A DNA stretch of 64,000 nucleotides from Massilia kyonggiensis (GTDB lineage: Bacteria; Pseudomonadota; Gammaproteobacteria; Burkholderiales; Burkholderiaceae_D): NCBI RefSeq assembly GCF_024756235.1, contig NZ_JANUGY010000002.1, positions 372,001 to 436,000 on the forward strand, read 5' to 3'. Position numbers and translations under genes: made by a program. This document shows positions 8,145 through 18,455 of the stretch, one piece after another. The notes beneath the pieces were generated by a model. The model saw nothing but the letters and a program-made list of their open reading frames with translations. It was not told the DNA's origin and ran no database searches. Each line of letters begins with the position of its first letter. Within the stretch, counting starts at the first letter, position 1.

Positions 8145-10019
8145 GGTCAGCGCCGCGTCACCCCAGGTGACCGGCAGCTGCTCGTCGGCGCCGCCCGTGC
8201 TCTTCGCCACCAGTTCGATCAGCTTGACGCCGCCGACGTCCGCGCTCAGCACCTGTGCCGTTTGGCCCCAGCGCAGCGCGCGGCTCTTCGCGAGCAGCTT
8301 GCCGTCGCCATAGATCAGGAACGTCACGCCGTGCGTGCGGTCCTGCGCGGAATCGTCCACGCCGACCTTGGTCTCGATGCGGCGGAAGTCGCGGTTACGC
8401 ACTTCCAGGCGTGAGTTGGCCAGGATGCCGATGCCGGCCTCGTAGCGCTTGCCCGCGATCTGCAGCCACTGGCCGTACGGGGTGCTGTCCGCGCGCGCGC
8501 CGCCGAAGCCGGCGTACATCGGGCGTTCGCCGCCGCCTTTGGTGCCGCTCCAGCCGAACGACGAGCGGAACACGGTCGGATCGGCGGTCGGCTTCGTCAC
8601 GCCGTCGACGGCCGGGTTCACGCTGCCCGGCTGCTCCGACAGGTACAGGCCGTCGGCCAGCGTGCGCGTGCCCTGGACACGGAAGATGCGCGTCTCGCGC
8701 GGCGCCACTTTCACTTTCGTCTCGTTCGTGAACGAGGTGGCTTCCTTCGACCACAGATCGGTCAGCGTGATCTTGCCGTCCTTGCGCAGCTTGAGATGGT
8801 CGGCCGTCAGGTCGGCCTCGATGGCGGCGATGCCGCGGTTGAAGATGGCGACCGCCTTGTCTCCCGACGCGAGCGTCTTGACGAGGATTTGCACGTCGTC
8901 GGCGTCGTACGCGAGCACGGCCTGGTTGCCGGCCGGGTCCTGGTTCAGTGCGATGATGTCGGCATTGCCGAAAATGTCCATCAGTGCCTGCGGCGTCGTG
9001 CGCAGGTCGGCGCCCGTAAATAGCGGCGAATTCAGCATGGCCCACAGCGCGAAGTGCGACCTCGCCTCGGTGATGTGGTTCGCGTCGAAATCGCCGGAGC
9101 CGATGAACAGCATGTCGGGGTCGTTCCAGCTGCCCGGATGGCCGTACAGTTCGCGCCGTGCCGCGCTGTCGTAGTTGCTCAGCAGGCGAGGCCAGTTCGG
9201 GCGGATGTCGTCGCTCGTGCGCGAGATGTTGCCGAAGTTCTTGCCCCAGGCGCGCACGTCGGCGGAACCCCACACGCACAGCGACAGCAGGTAGTCGCCG
9301 TCCGGATTGTTGCGCTTGAGTGCCTCGTTGATCTGCGTGAATTCGGCCTGCACGGCCGGGATGTCCGAGCGGGCGACCGATTCCAGGTCCAGCACGGGCT
9401 TCAGCGCGCGATAGTCGCCCGTCTTGACCTTCGGGCTGTCCGCGCCGTACGCGCGCAGGCCGCAGCCGTCGACCTTGATGAAGTCGAAGCCCCAGTCGCG
9501 GAAGAACAGGGCGATGTCCTGGTCGATGTGGCCGTACAGGCCCACTTCGCGTTCGAGCACGCTGCCCTTCGGCAGGTTGGGGTCGTCGCCGCCGTAGGCC
9601 TGCGAACAGGTGTTGCGGCCCAGGTCCGAGTAAATGCCGGCCTTCAGGCCCATCGCGTGGATCTTGTCGGTGAACGGACGGAACCCGCCGTTGACGGTGG
9701 ACGGGAACCGGTCCGGGCGGGCGATCAGGCGGCCGTCCGGCTGGTTGCGGCGCAGCGCCCAGCCGTCGTCGATGTTGACGTAGCGGTACCCCTTGGCAGC
9801 CAGGCCGCTGTCGACCAGGCGCTGGGCCGCGCCGAGGACTTTCGCTTCGTCGATGTCGGTGCCGAATGCGTTCCAGCTGCTCCAGCCCATCGGCGGCGTG
9901 GCCGCGTGGCCGGCGGTGTAGGCGCTCCAGCGCGCGGTCGGCGCGAGCGGATCGGTGGCGGCTTGTGACATAGCTGCGGCGAACAACAGGGGAATCAGGG
10001 CAAGGCGAGGCTTTTGCAT
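8133..10019 (-). CDS. GH27 alpha-galactosidase with C-terminal NPCBM domain
   Basis: 628 residues, secreted (leader MQKPRLALIPLLFAAAMSQA). The catalytic barrel begins TPPMGWSSWNAFG. The nucleophile is Asp184 in FIKVDGCG, and the acid/base is in SRTSDDIRPN (Asp270/271). A beta-sandwich follows, and the last ~150 residues (GYGQ-like GPMYAGFGG region to AALTSAR) look like an NPCBM module. It releases terminal alpha-galactose from galacto-oligosaccharides or galactomannan. The start at 10019 has GGAAA upstream and gives a proper signal peptide; an upstream in-frame start does not. Part of the glycoside-hydrolase set in this window. Confidence 0.92.
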   Translation of the reverse strand: MQKPRLALIPLLFAAAMSQAATDPLAPTARWSAYTAGHAATPPMGWSSWNAFGTDIDEAKVLGAAQRLVDSGLAAKGYRYVNIDDGWALRRNQPDGRLIARPDRFPSTVNGGFRPFTDKIHAMGLKAGIYSDLGRNTCSQAYGGDDPNLPKGSVLEREVGLYGHIDQDIALFFRDWGFDFIKVDGCGLRAYGADSPKVKTGDYRALKPVLDLESVARSDIPAVQAEFTQINEALKRNNPDGDYLLSLCVWGSADVRAWGKNFGNISRTSDDIRPNWPRLLSNYDSAARRELYGHPGSWNDPDMLFIGSGDFDANHITEARSHFALWAMLNSPLFTGADLRTTPQALMDIFGNADIIALNQDPAGNQAVLAYDADDVQILVKTLASGDKAVAIFNRGIAAIEADLTADHLKLRKDGKITLTDLWSKEATSFTNETKVKVAPRETRIFRVQGTRTLADGLYLSEQPGSVNPAVDGVTKPTADPTVFRSSFGWSGTKGGGERPMYAGFGGARADSTPYGQWLQIAGKRYEAGIGILANSRLEVRNRDFRRIETKVGVDDSAQDRTHGVTFLIYGDGKLLAKSRALRWGQTAQVLSADVGGVKLIELVAKSTGGADEQLPVTWGDAALTSAR

Positions 10020-10164
10020 CGGGATTTCCAGTGTGAGGTGTGGACGTAATAGCAGATTATGCGAAGCGCCGGATCTTTCGACAATTACTAAATATGCCAT
10101 CCGGTATATCAAATTAAGCTGGCAGGCAACTATGTTAAAGTGACATCATTATTCCGGGTGCTCC

Positions 10165-11499
10165 ATGAATCTGTTCGAACATCTGGCCTTGCTGGCCGTC
10201 CTCGTGCTGGCCGCCGGTTTCCTGTCCCTGAGCGAAATCGCGCTGGCCGGCGCACGCAAGATCAAGCTGAAACTGCTCGCCGAGGCCGGCGACGAGCGCG
10301 CGCATAAGGTGATGGCGCTGCAGGCGCAGTCGGCCGACTTTTTCGCCGCGTCGCAGATCGGCCTGAACGCGATCGCCATCCTGGGCGGTATCCTCGGCGA
10401 GGGCGCGCTGCGGCCGTTTTTCCTCGAGTGGCTGGCGCTGTTCTACGACGGACCGGGCCGCGACAACCTCGCGTTCGCGCTGTCGTTCGTGTTCGTCACC
10501 ACGCTGTTCGTGCTGTTCGCCGACCTCATGCCCAAGCGCCTCGCGATGATCGCGCCCGAGAGCACGGCGATGGCCGTCGTGCGGCCGGTGCTGGTCGTCA
10601 TCCGTGTGTTCAAGCCGCTGTCCTGGGCGCTGAACAGGGTGGCGAACATGCTGTTCCGCGTGTTCGGCGTCGACACGACGCGCGAGGACCGCATCACCTT
10701 CGACGAGATCTCGGCCGTCGTGGAAGCGGGCGCGCAGGCCGGCGTGCTGCAGAAGCAGGAGCAGCACTTCATCGAGAACGTGTTCGAGCTGGAGTCGCGC
10801 GCCGTCACGTCGACGATGACGACGCGGGAAAACGTCGTGTTCTTCACCTTGAACGAAGCCGAGGACAGCATCCGCCAAAAGATCGCCACGCACGCGCTGT
10901 CGAAATTCCCCGTGTGCGACGGCACGATCGACCGCGTGATCGGCTACGTGGACACGCGCGACATCCTCGTGCAGCTGTTCAACCGGCAGTCCCGTTTCCA
11001 GCTGAACGAATCGAGCATCCGCAAGGTCCTGATCATTCCCGACGCGCTGACCCTGTCCGAGCTGCTCGACCGCTTCCGCGCCACCAAGGAGACGTTCGCC
11101 GTCGTGATCAACGAGTACGCGCTCGTCGTCGGCGTCGTCACGCTGAGCGACATCATGGTGACCGTCATGGGCAAATGGGGCGCGCCGCTGGAGGCGGACC
11201 AGCAGGCGTTACAACGCGAGGACGGTTCCTGGCTGATCGACGGCAGCACGCCGGTGGCGGACATGAAGCGCGTGCTGGAACTGGACGCGCTCCCCGAGGA
11301 AGAGCACTACGAAACGGCGGCGGGGTTCATGATGTACATGCTGCGCAAGGTGCCCAAGCCGACCGACAGCGTCGAATACGAGGGCATGCGCTTCGAGGTG
11401 CTCGACGTGGACCATTACCGCATCGACCAGCTGCTCGTGAAGCGCATCGGCGCGCGCGGCGCACCGTCCGCCACGCAGGCCGATACGGTGGCCGATTAG
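10165..11499 (+). CDS. CNNM/CorC (HlyC) family membrane transporter
   Basis: 444 residues: DUF21/CNNM transmembrane domain (about 1-195; FLSLSEIALAGARK, four helices), then a CBS pair (about 205-340; VTSTMTTRENVVFF, VIGYVDTRDILVQL, VVGVVTLSDIMVTVMG), then a CorC_HlyC regulatory domain (about 360-440; GSWLIDGSTPVADMKRVL). Members are annotated as hemolysin-like but are linked to Mg2+ or Co2+ homeostasis, with export or cyclic-nucleotide sensing proposed. The stop overlaps the convergent beta-propeller gene by four bases. Confidence 0.88.
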   Translation: MNLFEHLALLAVLVLAAGFLSLSEIALAGARKIKLKLLAEAGDERAHKVMALQAQSADFFAASQIGLNAIAILGGILGEGALRPFFLEWLALFYDGPGRDNLAFALSFVFVTTLFVLFADLMPKRLAMIAPESTAMAVVRPVLVVIRVFKPLSWALNRVANMLFRVFGVDTTREDRITFDEISAVVEAGAQAGVLQKQEQHFIENVFELESRAVTSTMTTRENVVFFTLNEAEDSIRQKIATHALSKFPVCDGTIDRVIGYVDTRDILVQLFNRQSRFQLNESSIRKVLIIPDALTLSELLDRFRATKETFAVVINEYALVVGVVTLSDIMVTVMGKWGAPLEADQQALQREDGSWLIDGSTPVADMKRVLELDALPEEEHYETAAGFMMYMLRKVPKPTDSVEYEGMRFEVLDVDHYRIDQLLVKRIGARGAPSATQADTVAD

Positions 11500-12332
11500 T
11501 CCACCACCAGGATGCCCTGCAGCGACGAGATCCGCTGCGGGGCCGACCATGTGCCGACCAGCCGGCGCTGCGCGTCGAACTCCAGCAGCTGCCGTCCCTT
11601 GTGGCCGTTGTCCGGGCCATGTCCCTGCCAGTTCGCCACGAGCAGGTGGCCGTCGTCCAGCTGCTGGAAGCTCGCGTAGAAGAACGGCGCCACCTCGGCG
11701 GGGAGGTCGGCGGGCAGGTCGGCAGCAGCGCCGAAGCGCTGCCGCACGTTGCCGTCTGCGTCGAACAGCACCATCACGGCGCCATAGCCGCCCGAGACGA
11801 GCGTCGTGCCGTCCTCGCTCCGTTCGGCCTTCCACGCGTGCTCGAACTCCGGCACCGTGAAGCGGCGGCGTTCCGTCAGGTCCGGCCCCGTTTCGAGGAT
11901 GTGGTCGTTGGTGCACAGCAGGTACGTACCGTCCTGCGTCGGACGCATCAGGCGGACGTAGTCGCCGTCGCGGCGCGCGGTCGAGACGAGATGCCAGCCG
12001 CGGTCCAGGGTCAGCACGTTGACGCCGCCCGTGCCGTCCAGGTTCCAGCCCGTCACGAGGGTGTGGCCGCCGGGCCGGCGGTGCACGGCCGTGACGTCGG
12101 TCCAGCGCGCGCAGGCCGTCAGCACCTTGCCCGAAGCGATGTCCAGTTCGAAGAAGCCGCGGTCGAAGCCGACCAGCACGCGCCGTGCGTCGAGCCGCTG
12201 CAGGTCGCGCGCGAGCGGGTAGGGGGACAGGTCCAGGGTCCAGTGGAAGGTGTCGGTGGCGGTGTCGACGAGCGACAGCTGTTGGCGGCCTTCGTCGATG
12301 GCGAGGAGGCGGCAGGCGATTGTTTCGGTCAT
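11496..12332 (-). CDS. Predicted cytoplasmic beta-propeller protein, function unknown
   Basis: 278 residues with no signal peptide. Repeated four-strand units carry motifs such as RRVLVGFDRGFFELDI, GGHTLVTGWNLDG, DGTYLLCTNDHI, DGTTLVSGGYGAVMVLFDADG and DGHLLVANWQGHGPDNG, typical of six- or seven-bladed propellers. No catalytic motif that I recognise. The ATG at 12332 is preferred over an in-frame TTG at 12341. A perfect GTTATCGATAAC palindrome lies just upstream (12344-12357), the same motif found near sugar-hydrolase genes here, so a carbohydrate-linked role is possible but inferred. Confidence 0.7.
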   Translation of the reverse strand: MTETIACRLLAIDEGRQQLSLVDTATDTFHWTLDLSPYPLARDLQRLDARRVLVGFDRGFFELDIASGKVLTACARWTDVTAVHRRPGGHTLVTGWNLDGTGGVNVLTLDRGWHLVSTARRDGDYVRLMRPTQDGTYLLCTNDHILETGPDLTERRRFTVPEFEHAWKAERSEDGTTLVSGGYGAVMVLFDADGNVRQRFGAAADLPADLPAEVAPFFYASFQQLDDGHLLVANWQGHGPDNGHKGRQLLEFDAQRRLVGTWSAPQRISSLQGILVVD

Positions 12333-12343
12333 GTGCGTCAATT

Positions 12344-12357
12344 AGTTATCGATAACT
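12344..12357. promoter_or_regulatory. AGTTATCGATAACT palindrome (putative LacI-type operator)
   Basis: A perfect 14-base palindrome 12 bases upstream of the propeller start codon, in the 50-base gap after the sulfurtransferase gene. Its core GTTATCGATAAC recurs with one or two changes at 25352, 26025 and 49917, each time next to a glycoside-hydrolase gene. The central CG and length fit LacI/GalR-family operators. Confidence 0.55.
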
Positions 12358-12382
12358 TTGCGGAGTGTATGCGATTTCCCGA

Positions 12383-13384
12383 TTATCGACAACAACGCTG
12401 GAGATCGACCGCCTCGCGCTCCGCCCTGCACACGACCGGGTTGTCCCCGTTCCGGCTCCATTCGCACCAGCCGCCGTCGTACACGCCGATTCTCTCCCAG
12501 CCCATCAGCCAGGCGTAGAAGAACGCCAGCGACGCGCGCCAGCCGGTGCCGCAATAGAACACCGCCGGCCGGCCCGCATGGATGCCGCCGGCTGCCCACA
12601 TGCGCAGGATGTCCGCCGTGGGCTTCATGCGTCCGTCGGCATGGTGGAACGCGGCCATGCTGTTCACGTCGCCGTCCGCGCCGGCGCGGCCCCAGCGCGC
12701 GCCGGGGATGTCGCCGCGCGCGTCGATGTAGCTGTAGCCCGAGCTCTTGCCGATGTATTCGTCCCACGTGCGGATGCTGACCAGCGTGCCCTGTCCATGC
12801 CGCAGCAGGCCGCGCACTTGGTCCATGTCGAACAGATAGTCGGGCCGCGCGGGGAAGGGCGCGCCGAAATCGTCCGCCGCAGGACCGCGCCGCTGCAGCC
12901 CCGATTCGAGGGGCAGGCCCGCCCGCTGCCACGCCGCGAAGCCGCCGTCTAGCAGGCGCACGTCCGCGACGCCCGCGTACAGCAGCAGGTGCGCGACGCG
13001 TGCGGCCGCGAGGACGTTGCGCCCGTACAGGACGACGGTGACGTCGTGGCGGATGCCGTGCGCGAGCAGTACCCGCCGGAGGTCGGCGTCGGGGACCTTG
13101 TTCCACAGCGGCCCGTGTTCGAACCACGTCGTGTCGAGGTAGCCGGCGCCGGGAACATGGCCGGCCGCGTACGCCGCCGCACCGTCGCATCCCACTTCGA
13201 ACAGGCGGCACGCGTCGTCGGCGCGGCCTGCCAGCCATGCGGGCGTGACGAGCTGGCGCCAGCGGGGCAGGTCGCGGCGGAAGCCGAAGGAAGGAATGCT
13301 GTTCAAAAGACGATGGAAAAGACAAAGGGCCGGGGCCCGTATGGTACAGGACCCGACGTTAAATATCGTTAATCTCCAGCTCAT
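12383..13384 (-). CDS. Rhodanese-type sulfurtransferase, two tandem domains
   Basis: About 333 residues with two rhodanese domains. The first (LVTPAWLAGRADDACRLFEVG to LLDGGFAAW) lacks the active-site Cys: VVLYGRNVLAAAR stands where the Cys loop should be. The second carries an intact six-residue loop starting at Cys in FYCGTGWRAS, so only the second domain should accept sulfane sulfur. The loop form CGTGWR and overall layout recall YnjE-like sulfurtransferases. The start is uncertain: ATG 13384 (MSWRLTIFN) has only weak GAAG upstream, and recognisable homology begins near SIPSFGFRRD. Divergent from the LuxR-type gene across a 72-base gap. Confidence 0.82.
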   Translation of the reverse strand: MSWRLTIFNVGSCTIRAPALCLFHRLLNSIPSFGFRRDLPRWRQLVTPAWLAGRADDACRLFEVGCDGAAAYAAGHVPGAGYLDTTWFEHGPLWNKVPDADLRRVLLAHGIRHDVTVVLYGRNVLAAARVAHLLLYAGVADVRLLDGGFAAWQRAGLPLESGLQRRGPAADDFGAPFPARPDYLFDMDQVRGLLRHGQGTLVSIRTWDEYIGKSSGYSYIDARGDIPGARWGRAGADGDVNSMAAFHHADGRMKPTADILRMWAAGGIHAGRPAVFYCGTGWRASLAFFYAWLMGWERIGVYDGGWCEWSRNGDNPVVCRAEREAVDLQRCCR

Positions 13385-13423
13385 CAAGTCTTCACGTGCG
13401 GCGCGCCAGAATAGCGCCGTGTG

Positions 13424-13438
13424 TCCGGACGGTCCGGA
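13424..13438. promoter_or_regulatory. TCCGGAC-N-GTCCGGA palindrome
   Basis: Perfect seven-base arms around a single central base, 18 bases upstream of the LuxR-type start codon and 40 bases upstream of the sulfurtransferase start. Its symmetry and position in a divergent promoter suggest an operator for the adjacent regulator or another dimeric factor. Not seen elsewhere in the window by reading. Confidence 0.45.
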
Positions 13439-13456
13439 TCCGTCACGGGAGGGAAG

Positions 13457-14071
13457 ATGGACAACGAAGAGCCGCCGGCCACGGCACTCTGGCGGCGGCT
13501 GGAAGCGGTCGTGGCCGTGCGTGGCGTGAGCGTTGCGGAACTGCTGCCGGGAGGCTCGGCGCGGCTCGTCGCCCGGCATGGCCCCGTGGCGCCGGCCTGG
13601 GGCGACACGCTCGCCCGCGCGGCCGGCAACACCGCGCATCCACGTGTGCTGGCAGGCGACCGGACCTACGCGCAGGTGCTGTGCTGGGACGGCCGGCGCT
13701 GGCTGGCCATGGTGGCGCGCGAGCCGGCGTCGCCGCCGTTTTCGCGCCGCGAGACGGCATGGCTGGAACGGCTGCTGCCCGGGTTGATGCAGCGCCTGCT
13801 GCAGGAATGCGAGCAGGTGGACGTACGCCGCCTGCTGGCGCGGCTGCTCGACGACGAGGCGCGCTTCGCCGCCCTGACCGTGCGCGAACGCCAGGTCTGC
13901 CTGGAGATCGTTACCGGCGCGAGCACGAAGCGCGCCGCGCGCCGGCTCGGCATCGGCGTGAACAGCGTGCTGACCTACCGGAAGCGCATTTATTCGAAGC
14001 TTGGCATCTCTTCGCTGTCCCAGTTGCTGCTCGCCGTCCTGGCGGGCATGCGCAAGCGCTGCGTCACATGA
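13457..14071 (+). CDS. LuxR-type HTH transcriptional regulator
   Basis: 204 residues. The C-terminal ~60 residues form a LuxR/GerE helix-turn-helix: LTVRERQVCLEIVTGASTK, ARRLGIGVNSVLTYRKRIYSKLG. The N-terminal 140 residues are Ala/Arg-rich with no recognised receiver or autoinducer-binding motif, so the input signal is unknown. The ATG at 13457 follows GGGAGGGAAG, a strong ribosome site; an in-frame GTG at 13421 would extend it by 12 residues but lacks such a site and would cover the palindrome at 13424-13438. Followed 44 bases later by the chemoreceptor gene. Confidence 0.82.
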   Translation: MDNEEPPATALWRRLEAVVAVRGVSVAELLPGGSARLVARHGPVAPAWGDTLARAAGNTAHPRVLAGDRTYAQVLCWDGRRWLAMVAREPASPPFSRRETAWLERLLPGLMQRLLQECEQVDVRRLLARLLDDEARFAALTVRERQVCLEIVTGASTKRAARRLGIGVNSVLTYRKRIYSKLGISSLSQLLLAVLAGMRKRCVT

Positions 14072-14115
14072 ACGTGTGATTGTCCAGGAAGTGTGCGTGC
14101 GGCAACATTCCGCAC

Positions 14116-15672
14116 ATGTTCTATCACCTCACGATCAAGGCGCGCCTCGGCGCGACGATGGCATTCATGGCGGCCGTGCTGGCCCTGTGCGGCGCCATGG
14201 GCCTGTCCGGCATCGCCAGGTCGAACGCGGCGCTGGACGACGTCTATGCCGTGCGCATGCCGTCCGCCCTCGAGGCCAACCTGTCGCTGGCGCGGCTGCT
14301 GCGCGCCCGCCTCGTGCTGTACCGTGCCATCCTGCATGCGGGCACGCCCGAGGCGGCCCAGCTCCTCGACCGGGCCGCCGATCTCCAGCGCGCGTCGGAC
14401 GCGGCGTGGACGCGTTACCTCGCGCTGCCGATGGAGAGCGGAGAGAAACGCTACGCCGACGACGTCGCGGCGAAGCGGGCAGCCTATCTGCACGACGGCA
14501 CCGGGGCGATCGTCGCCGCGCTGCGCGCCGGCCGGCGCGCCGAAGCGGAAGCTGTCATGGACGAGCGTATGCAGGGACTCTACACGGCGCTCGACGCCAG
14601 CGTCGACCGGCTGACGCGCTACCAGTCGGACGGCGCCGCGGCGACGTACTGGGCGGCGCGCGAGCGCTACCGGCGCTTCCAGGCGTGGGCCATCGGCGGG
14701 CTGACGGCGACGTTCGCCATCGTCCTCGCCTCGTCCGTCCTGATGGCGCGGGCGATCTCGCGGCCGCTGGAGCGCGCGCTGCGCCATTTCGCCGCCATCG
14801 CCGGCGGCGACCTGACGATGCCCATCGACGTTCGCACCGATTGCGAGATGGGGCGCCTGATGGCCGGACTGCGACGCATGCAGGAAGGGCTGCGCGCCAC
14901 GGTGCGCAACATCCGGCACACCAGCGGGGCCGTCGCGGCGGCGGCCGGCGAGATCGCCGCGGGCAATGAAGAATTGTCGGTGCGCACCGAGCAGCAGGCC
15001 GGCGCGCTGCAGGAAACCACGGCATCGATGGAGGCGCTGACCGCGGCGGTGCGCCAGAACGCCGCCAGCGCGCGCACCGCGACCGCGCTGGCGGCCGCGG
15101 CGTCCGACGCCGCCACGCGGGGCGGCGCGGCCGTTGCCGACGTGGTGGGCACGATGTCGGCGATCCACGATGCGTCGGCGCGCATCGCCGACATCGTCGC
15201 GGTCATCGACGGCATCGCGTTCCAGACGAATATCCTGGCGCTGAATGCCGCCGTGGAAGCGGCGCGCGCCGGTGCGCAGGGCAGGGGCTTCGCCGTGGTC
15301 GCCGCCGAAGTCCGGACGCTGGCCCAGCGCAGCGGCGCGGCCGCGCGCGAGATCCGGGCGCTGATCGACGATTCGGTGCACAAGGTCGACGCCGGCCGGC
15401 GGCACGTGGCGGAAGCCGGGACGATCATTGCCGGCCTCGTCGACAGCGTGCAGCGCGTCGACGCCGTCGTCGCCGAGATCGCTGCGGCCAGCCGGGAGCA
15501 GAGCGACGGCATCGAACGGATCCATGCGGCCGTCGGGGACGTGGACCGCGGCACGCAGCAGAATGCCGCGCTGGCCGAGCAGGCGACCGCCGTCGCGGCG
15601 GGACTGCGGGCAGAGGCCGCCAGTCTCGCCCGCCTGGTGGTCGCATTCCGGGTCGAAGAAGGCCGGCGCTAG
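14116..15672 (+). CDS. Methyl-accepting chemotaxis protein
   Basis: 518 residues in Tar-like order: TM1 (about 12-34), periplasmic four-helix-bundle sensor (about 35-190) with no ligand motif that I recognise, TM2 (about 192-214), HAMP ([23 protein letters not shown]), then the signalling hairpin with the tip [20 protein letters not shown]. The tip is intact, so coupling to CheW/CheA is expected. There is no C-terminal CheR/CheB docking pentapeptide; the protein ends FRVEEGRR. The start at 14116 ([11 protein letters not shown]) gives a short cytoplasmic tail. It shares its last four bases with the convergent GGDEF-EAL gene. Confidence 0.9.
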   Translation: MFYHLTIKARLGATMAFMAAVLALCGAMGLSGIARSNAALDDVYAVRMPSALEANLSLARLLRARLVLYRAILHAGTPEAAQLLDRAADLQRASDAAWTRYLALPMESGEKRYADDVAAKRAAYLHDGTGAIVAALRAGRRAEAEAVMDERMQGLYTALDASVDRLTRYQSDGAAATYWAARERYRRFQAWAIGGLTATFAIVLASSVLMARAISRPLERALRHFAAIAGGDLTMPIDVRTDCEMGRLMAGLRRMQEGLRATVRNIRHTSGAVAAAAGEIAAGNEELSVRTEQQAGALQETTASMEALTAAVRQNAASARTATALAAAASDAATRGGAAVADVVGTMSAIHDASARIADIVAVIDGIAFQTNILALNAAVEAARAGAQGRGFAVVAAEVRTLAQRSGAAAREIRALIDDSVHKVDAGRRHVAEAGTIIAGLVDSVQRVDAVVAEIAAASREQSDGIERIHAAVGDVDRGTQQNAALAEQATAVAAGLRAEAASLARLVVAFRVEEGRR

Positions 15673-18353
15673 GACACGGAGGCGGCGCCGAGGCTGCGGA
15701 ACCGCTCGGCGAAGCTGGCCGCGCTGACGGGCGGCGACACGACGAAGCCCTGGATCTCGTGGCAGCCCTCGGCGCGCAGGAACTCGAGCTGCTCTTCCGA
15801 CTCGACCCCTTCGGCGATCACTTGCAGGTTCAGGTTCGCGGCCATGGCCAGGATCGCGCGCATGATCGCGCGGTCGCCGGCGTTGCGCGGGAGGTCGCGC
15901 ACGAAGCTCTGGTCGACCTTGAGGCGGTCGACGGGCAACTGTTTCAGGTAGGACAGCGACGAGTAGCCCGTGCCGAAATCGTCGACCGCCAGTTCCACGC
16001 CCATGGTCTTGATCAGGTGCAGCTTGCCGATTGCGTCCAGGGTGTCGGCGACGAACGCGCCTTCCGTGATCTCGAGTTCCAGCCGGTGCGGCGGGAGGCC
16101 GGACAGGACCAGCGCGTGCCGCACCTGGTCGACGAAATCGGCCTGGCGCAGCTGGACGACGGACACGTTGACGGCGATGCGCAGCGGCAGGCCCGTCCGG
16201 CCCCAGTCGGCCGCCTGGCAGCAGGCCGCGCGCAGCACCCAGTTGCCGAGCGCGACGATGAAGCCGCTTTCCTCGGCGACGTGGATGAATTCCTGCGTGG
16301 GCACCATGCCGCGGCCGGGGCGGTCCCAGCGCACGAGGGCCTCGGCGCCGACGATGCGGCCGTCCGCCAGCGAGCGCTGCGGCTGGTAGAACAGCTGGAA
16401 CTCGCCGCCGTCGATCGCATGGCGCAAGCCCGTTTCCAGGTCGAGCCGGTGCTCGACCTGGCGCGCCATCGAGCTGTCGAAGAACTGCCAGCCGTTGCGG
16501 CCGGCGGCCTTGGCCCGGTACAGCGCGGTGTCGGCGCTGCGCACGAGGGCCTGGCAATCCAGTCCGTCCTGCGGGTACAGCGCGATGCCCATGCTGAGGG
16601 TGAGGTACAGCTCGCGGCCGTCGAACGCGACCTTGTCGGCGCAGGCCGCGTGGATGCGTTCGGCCAGGTGCTCGGCCTTGAGGGCCAGCCGGTGGCCGCC
16701 CTCGACGGCAATGGCGAATTCGTCGCCGCCCATCCGCGCCAGCATGTCGGTCGGACCGATGCAGTCGCGCAGCCGCTCGCCGATCCGCACGAGCACCTGG
16801 TCGCCGTGCTCGTGGCCGAGCGTGTCGTTGACCGTGTTGAAGTTGTCGAGGTCGACCAGGACGAGCGCGACCATCGTCCCGTTGCGTTGCGCGAGCGCCA
16901 GCGCATGGTTGACGTGGTCGACGAAGGCGCGCCGGTTCGGCAGCCGGGTCAGCGGGTCGACGTGGATGGCCTGGAACAGTTGCAGCTCCGACTGTTTCTG
17001 GAGCGTGACGTCGATGGTGACGCCGCGCACCTGCAGGTGTCCCGTGCCCGACCCGGCCAGCATGACATTGCTGCGTAGCCAGATCTCCCTGCCGTCCGGC
17101 GTGATGAGGTGATGCTCGACGGGCTTGAGCAGGCCCGGCCCGTCCATGTCCAGCACGGGCTCGACGGTCTTGCCGTCCGGCGTCGTGCAGAGCCGGGTGC
17201 GCCAGAACGCGGGGTCGCGGATCCACTCGCCGGCCTTGTAGCCCGAGATGGCTTCGGCGTTCCCGCTGACGTAGGTGAAGTGGAACGCCGGCAACTCCGC
17301 TTCCCAGACGACGCCGTCGATGCCGTCGACCAGTTCCTGGAACCGGCGATGCGCCGCATCCAGCTGGGCGTTGCGGCGCGTGAGGCTTTGCTGCGTCTCT
17401 TCGAGGTCGGCCAGGCGCAGCCACAGGAAACGCAACAGCGCCAGCAGCAGCAGGGTGGACACGGCGCCGATGGCGGCCACTTCGCAGCTGCGCACGACCC
17501 ACGGGCGCATCACCTCGGCGCGGGCGACGCTCGCCACCGCGACGACGTCCGATTCGGGCAGGCTCGCATAGCCGATCAGGCGCGGCTGGCCGTCGACCAT
17601 GCTGCGTTCCGTTTCGTAGACGCCGGACGGCGCCTCGGCCAGCCTGCGGAACAGGCCCGTCGTGGCCACGTTGCGGTCCACGACGTCTGCCCCCAGCGGC
17701 GTTTCCATGATGACCCAGCCGTCGCGCCGCAGCAGCATGAGGCGGCTGCTGTCGCCCAGCCGCAGGGTCCGGTAGAAGCGGTCGAAATAGGCCATGTCGA
17801 CGCCGAAGCCGCCGATCATCTTCAGCGTGCCGTCCGGTTGGTCGACCCGGCGCGTGACGGGGATGGCCCATTTGCCGCTCGTGCGGGAGCGGATCGAGCG
17901 GGCGATATGCATGCCGCGGCCGGGATGGGAGGAGAGGTAGCTATAGTATTCGCGGTCGCGGCTGTCGATGGGCTGCAGCGGATACGTGCTGCTGCTGGCC
18001 CGCAGCCAGCCGTCCGCACCGATCAGGTTGAGACTGGCCGCCTGCGGCGCCCCGTCCATGGCGGCGGCCAGGATGTCGTGGATGTCGCGCTCGTTGGCAA
18101 CGGAGAGCACGAGGCCGCGCCGGTCGATCTCGTCGAGCGCCCAGCGCAGCCGGGTATCCGCTTCGCCGAACGTGCGCAGGGCATGTTCATTGAGCGTGGC
18201 GGCGATGTTGCGCATGTCCGACCCGGCTTGCATGAGCGTGGAGCGGCGGTCCATGACGATCGCGGTGCCGGCCGACAGGAGGTAGAGCAATGGCAGTATC
18301 AGTGCGAACAGCACCAGGCCGCGCCGCAGCTTGCGGATCGAGTTCAAGGCCAT
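15669..18353 (-). CDS. PAS-GGDEF-EAL cyclic-di-GMP turnover protein with extracytoplasmic sensor
   Basis: 894 residues: TM1 (about 12-34), a periplasmic Cache-like sensor (about 40-285), TM2 (about 290-312), PAS (about 335-445), GGDEF and EAL domains. The cyclase motif GGDEF near residue 540 is intact; the residues before it read GPTD, not RxxD, so the inhibitory I-site is missing. The EAL domain keeps [31 protein letters not shown] and AEGVES, so phosphodiesterase activity is expected; GTP-binding or cyclase activity is also possible. The start at 18353 follows GGAGGGACGACG. Net direction of c-di-GMP control cannot be read from sequence. Confidence 0.92.
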   Translation of the reverse strand: MALNSIRKLRRGLVLFALILPLLYLLSAGTAIVMDRRSTLMQAGSDMRNIAATLNEHALRTFGEADTRLRWALDEIDRRGLVLSVANERDIHDILAAAMDGAPQAASLNLIGADGWLRASSSTYPLQPIDSRDREYYSYLSSHPGRGMHIARSIRSRTSGKWAIPVTRRVDQPDGTLKMIGGFGVDMAYFDRFYRTLRLGDSSRLMLLRRDGWVIMETPLGADVVDRNVATTGLFRRLAEAPSGVYETERSMVDGQPRLIGYASLPESDVVAVASVARAEVMRPWVVRSCEVAAIGAVSTLLLLALLRFLWLRLADLEETQQSLTRRNAQLDAAHRRFQELVDGIDGVVWEAELPAFHFTYVSGNAEAISGYKAGEWIRDPAFWRTRLCTTPDGKTVEPVLDMDGPGLLKPVEHHLITPDGREIWLRSNVMLAGSGTGHLQVRGVTIDVTLQKQSELQLFQAIHVDPLTRLPNRRAFVDHVNHALALAQRNGTMVALVLVDLDNFNTVNDTLGHEHGDQVLVRIGERLRDCIGPTDMLARMGGDEFAIAVEGGHRLALKAEHLAERIHAACADKVAFDGRELYLTLSMGIALYPQDGLDCQALVRSADTALYRAKAAGRNGWQFFDSSMARQVEHRLDLETGLRHAIDGGEFQLFYQPQRSLADGRIVGAEALVRWDRPGRGMVPTQEFIHVAEESGFIVALGNWVLRAACCQAADWGRTGLPLRIAVNVSVVQLRQADFVDQVRHALVLSGLPPHRLELEITEGAFVADTLDAIGKLHLIKTMGVELAVDDFGTGYSSLSYLKQLPVDRLKVDQSFVRDLPRNAGDRAIMRAILAMAANLNLQVIAEGVESEEQLEFLRAEGCHEIQGFVVSPPVSAASFAERFRSLGAASVS

Positions 18354-18412
18354 CGTCGTCCCTCCCCGTGGGATTGCACAGCCTGTAAATATCATACACG
18401 CCGCCCAAGAAA

Positions 18413-18440
18413 AAAGGCTCCCGTCGGGAGCCTTTCTTTT
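18413..18440. terminator. Bidirectional rho-independent terminator
   Basis: A ten-base perfect stem (AAAGGCTCCC / GGGAGCCTTT) with a three-base loop at 18413-18435, flanked by an A-run on one side and TTTCTTTT on the other, 20 bases beyond the acnB stop. It serves acnB on the minus strand and could stop transcription entering from the other side. Confidence 0.9.
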
Positions 18441-18455
18441 GGGTTAACCCACGCC

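Noticed and set aside
10093-10110. ATATGCC-N4-GGTATAT near-palindrome upstream of the GH27 gene
   Set aside because: Arms match at only six of seven positions, the spacer is asymmetric and there is no second copy; too weak to call an operator.
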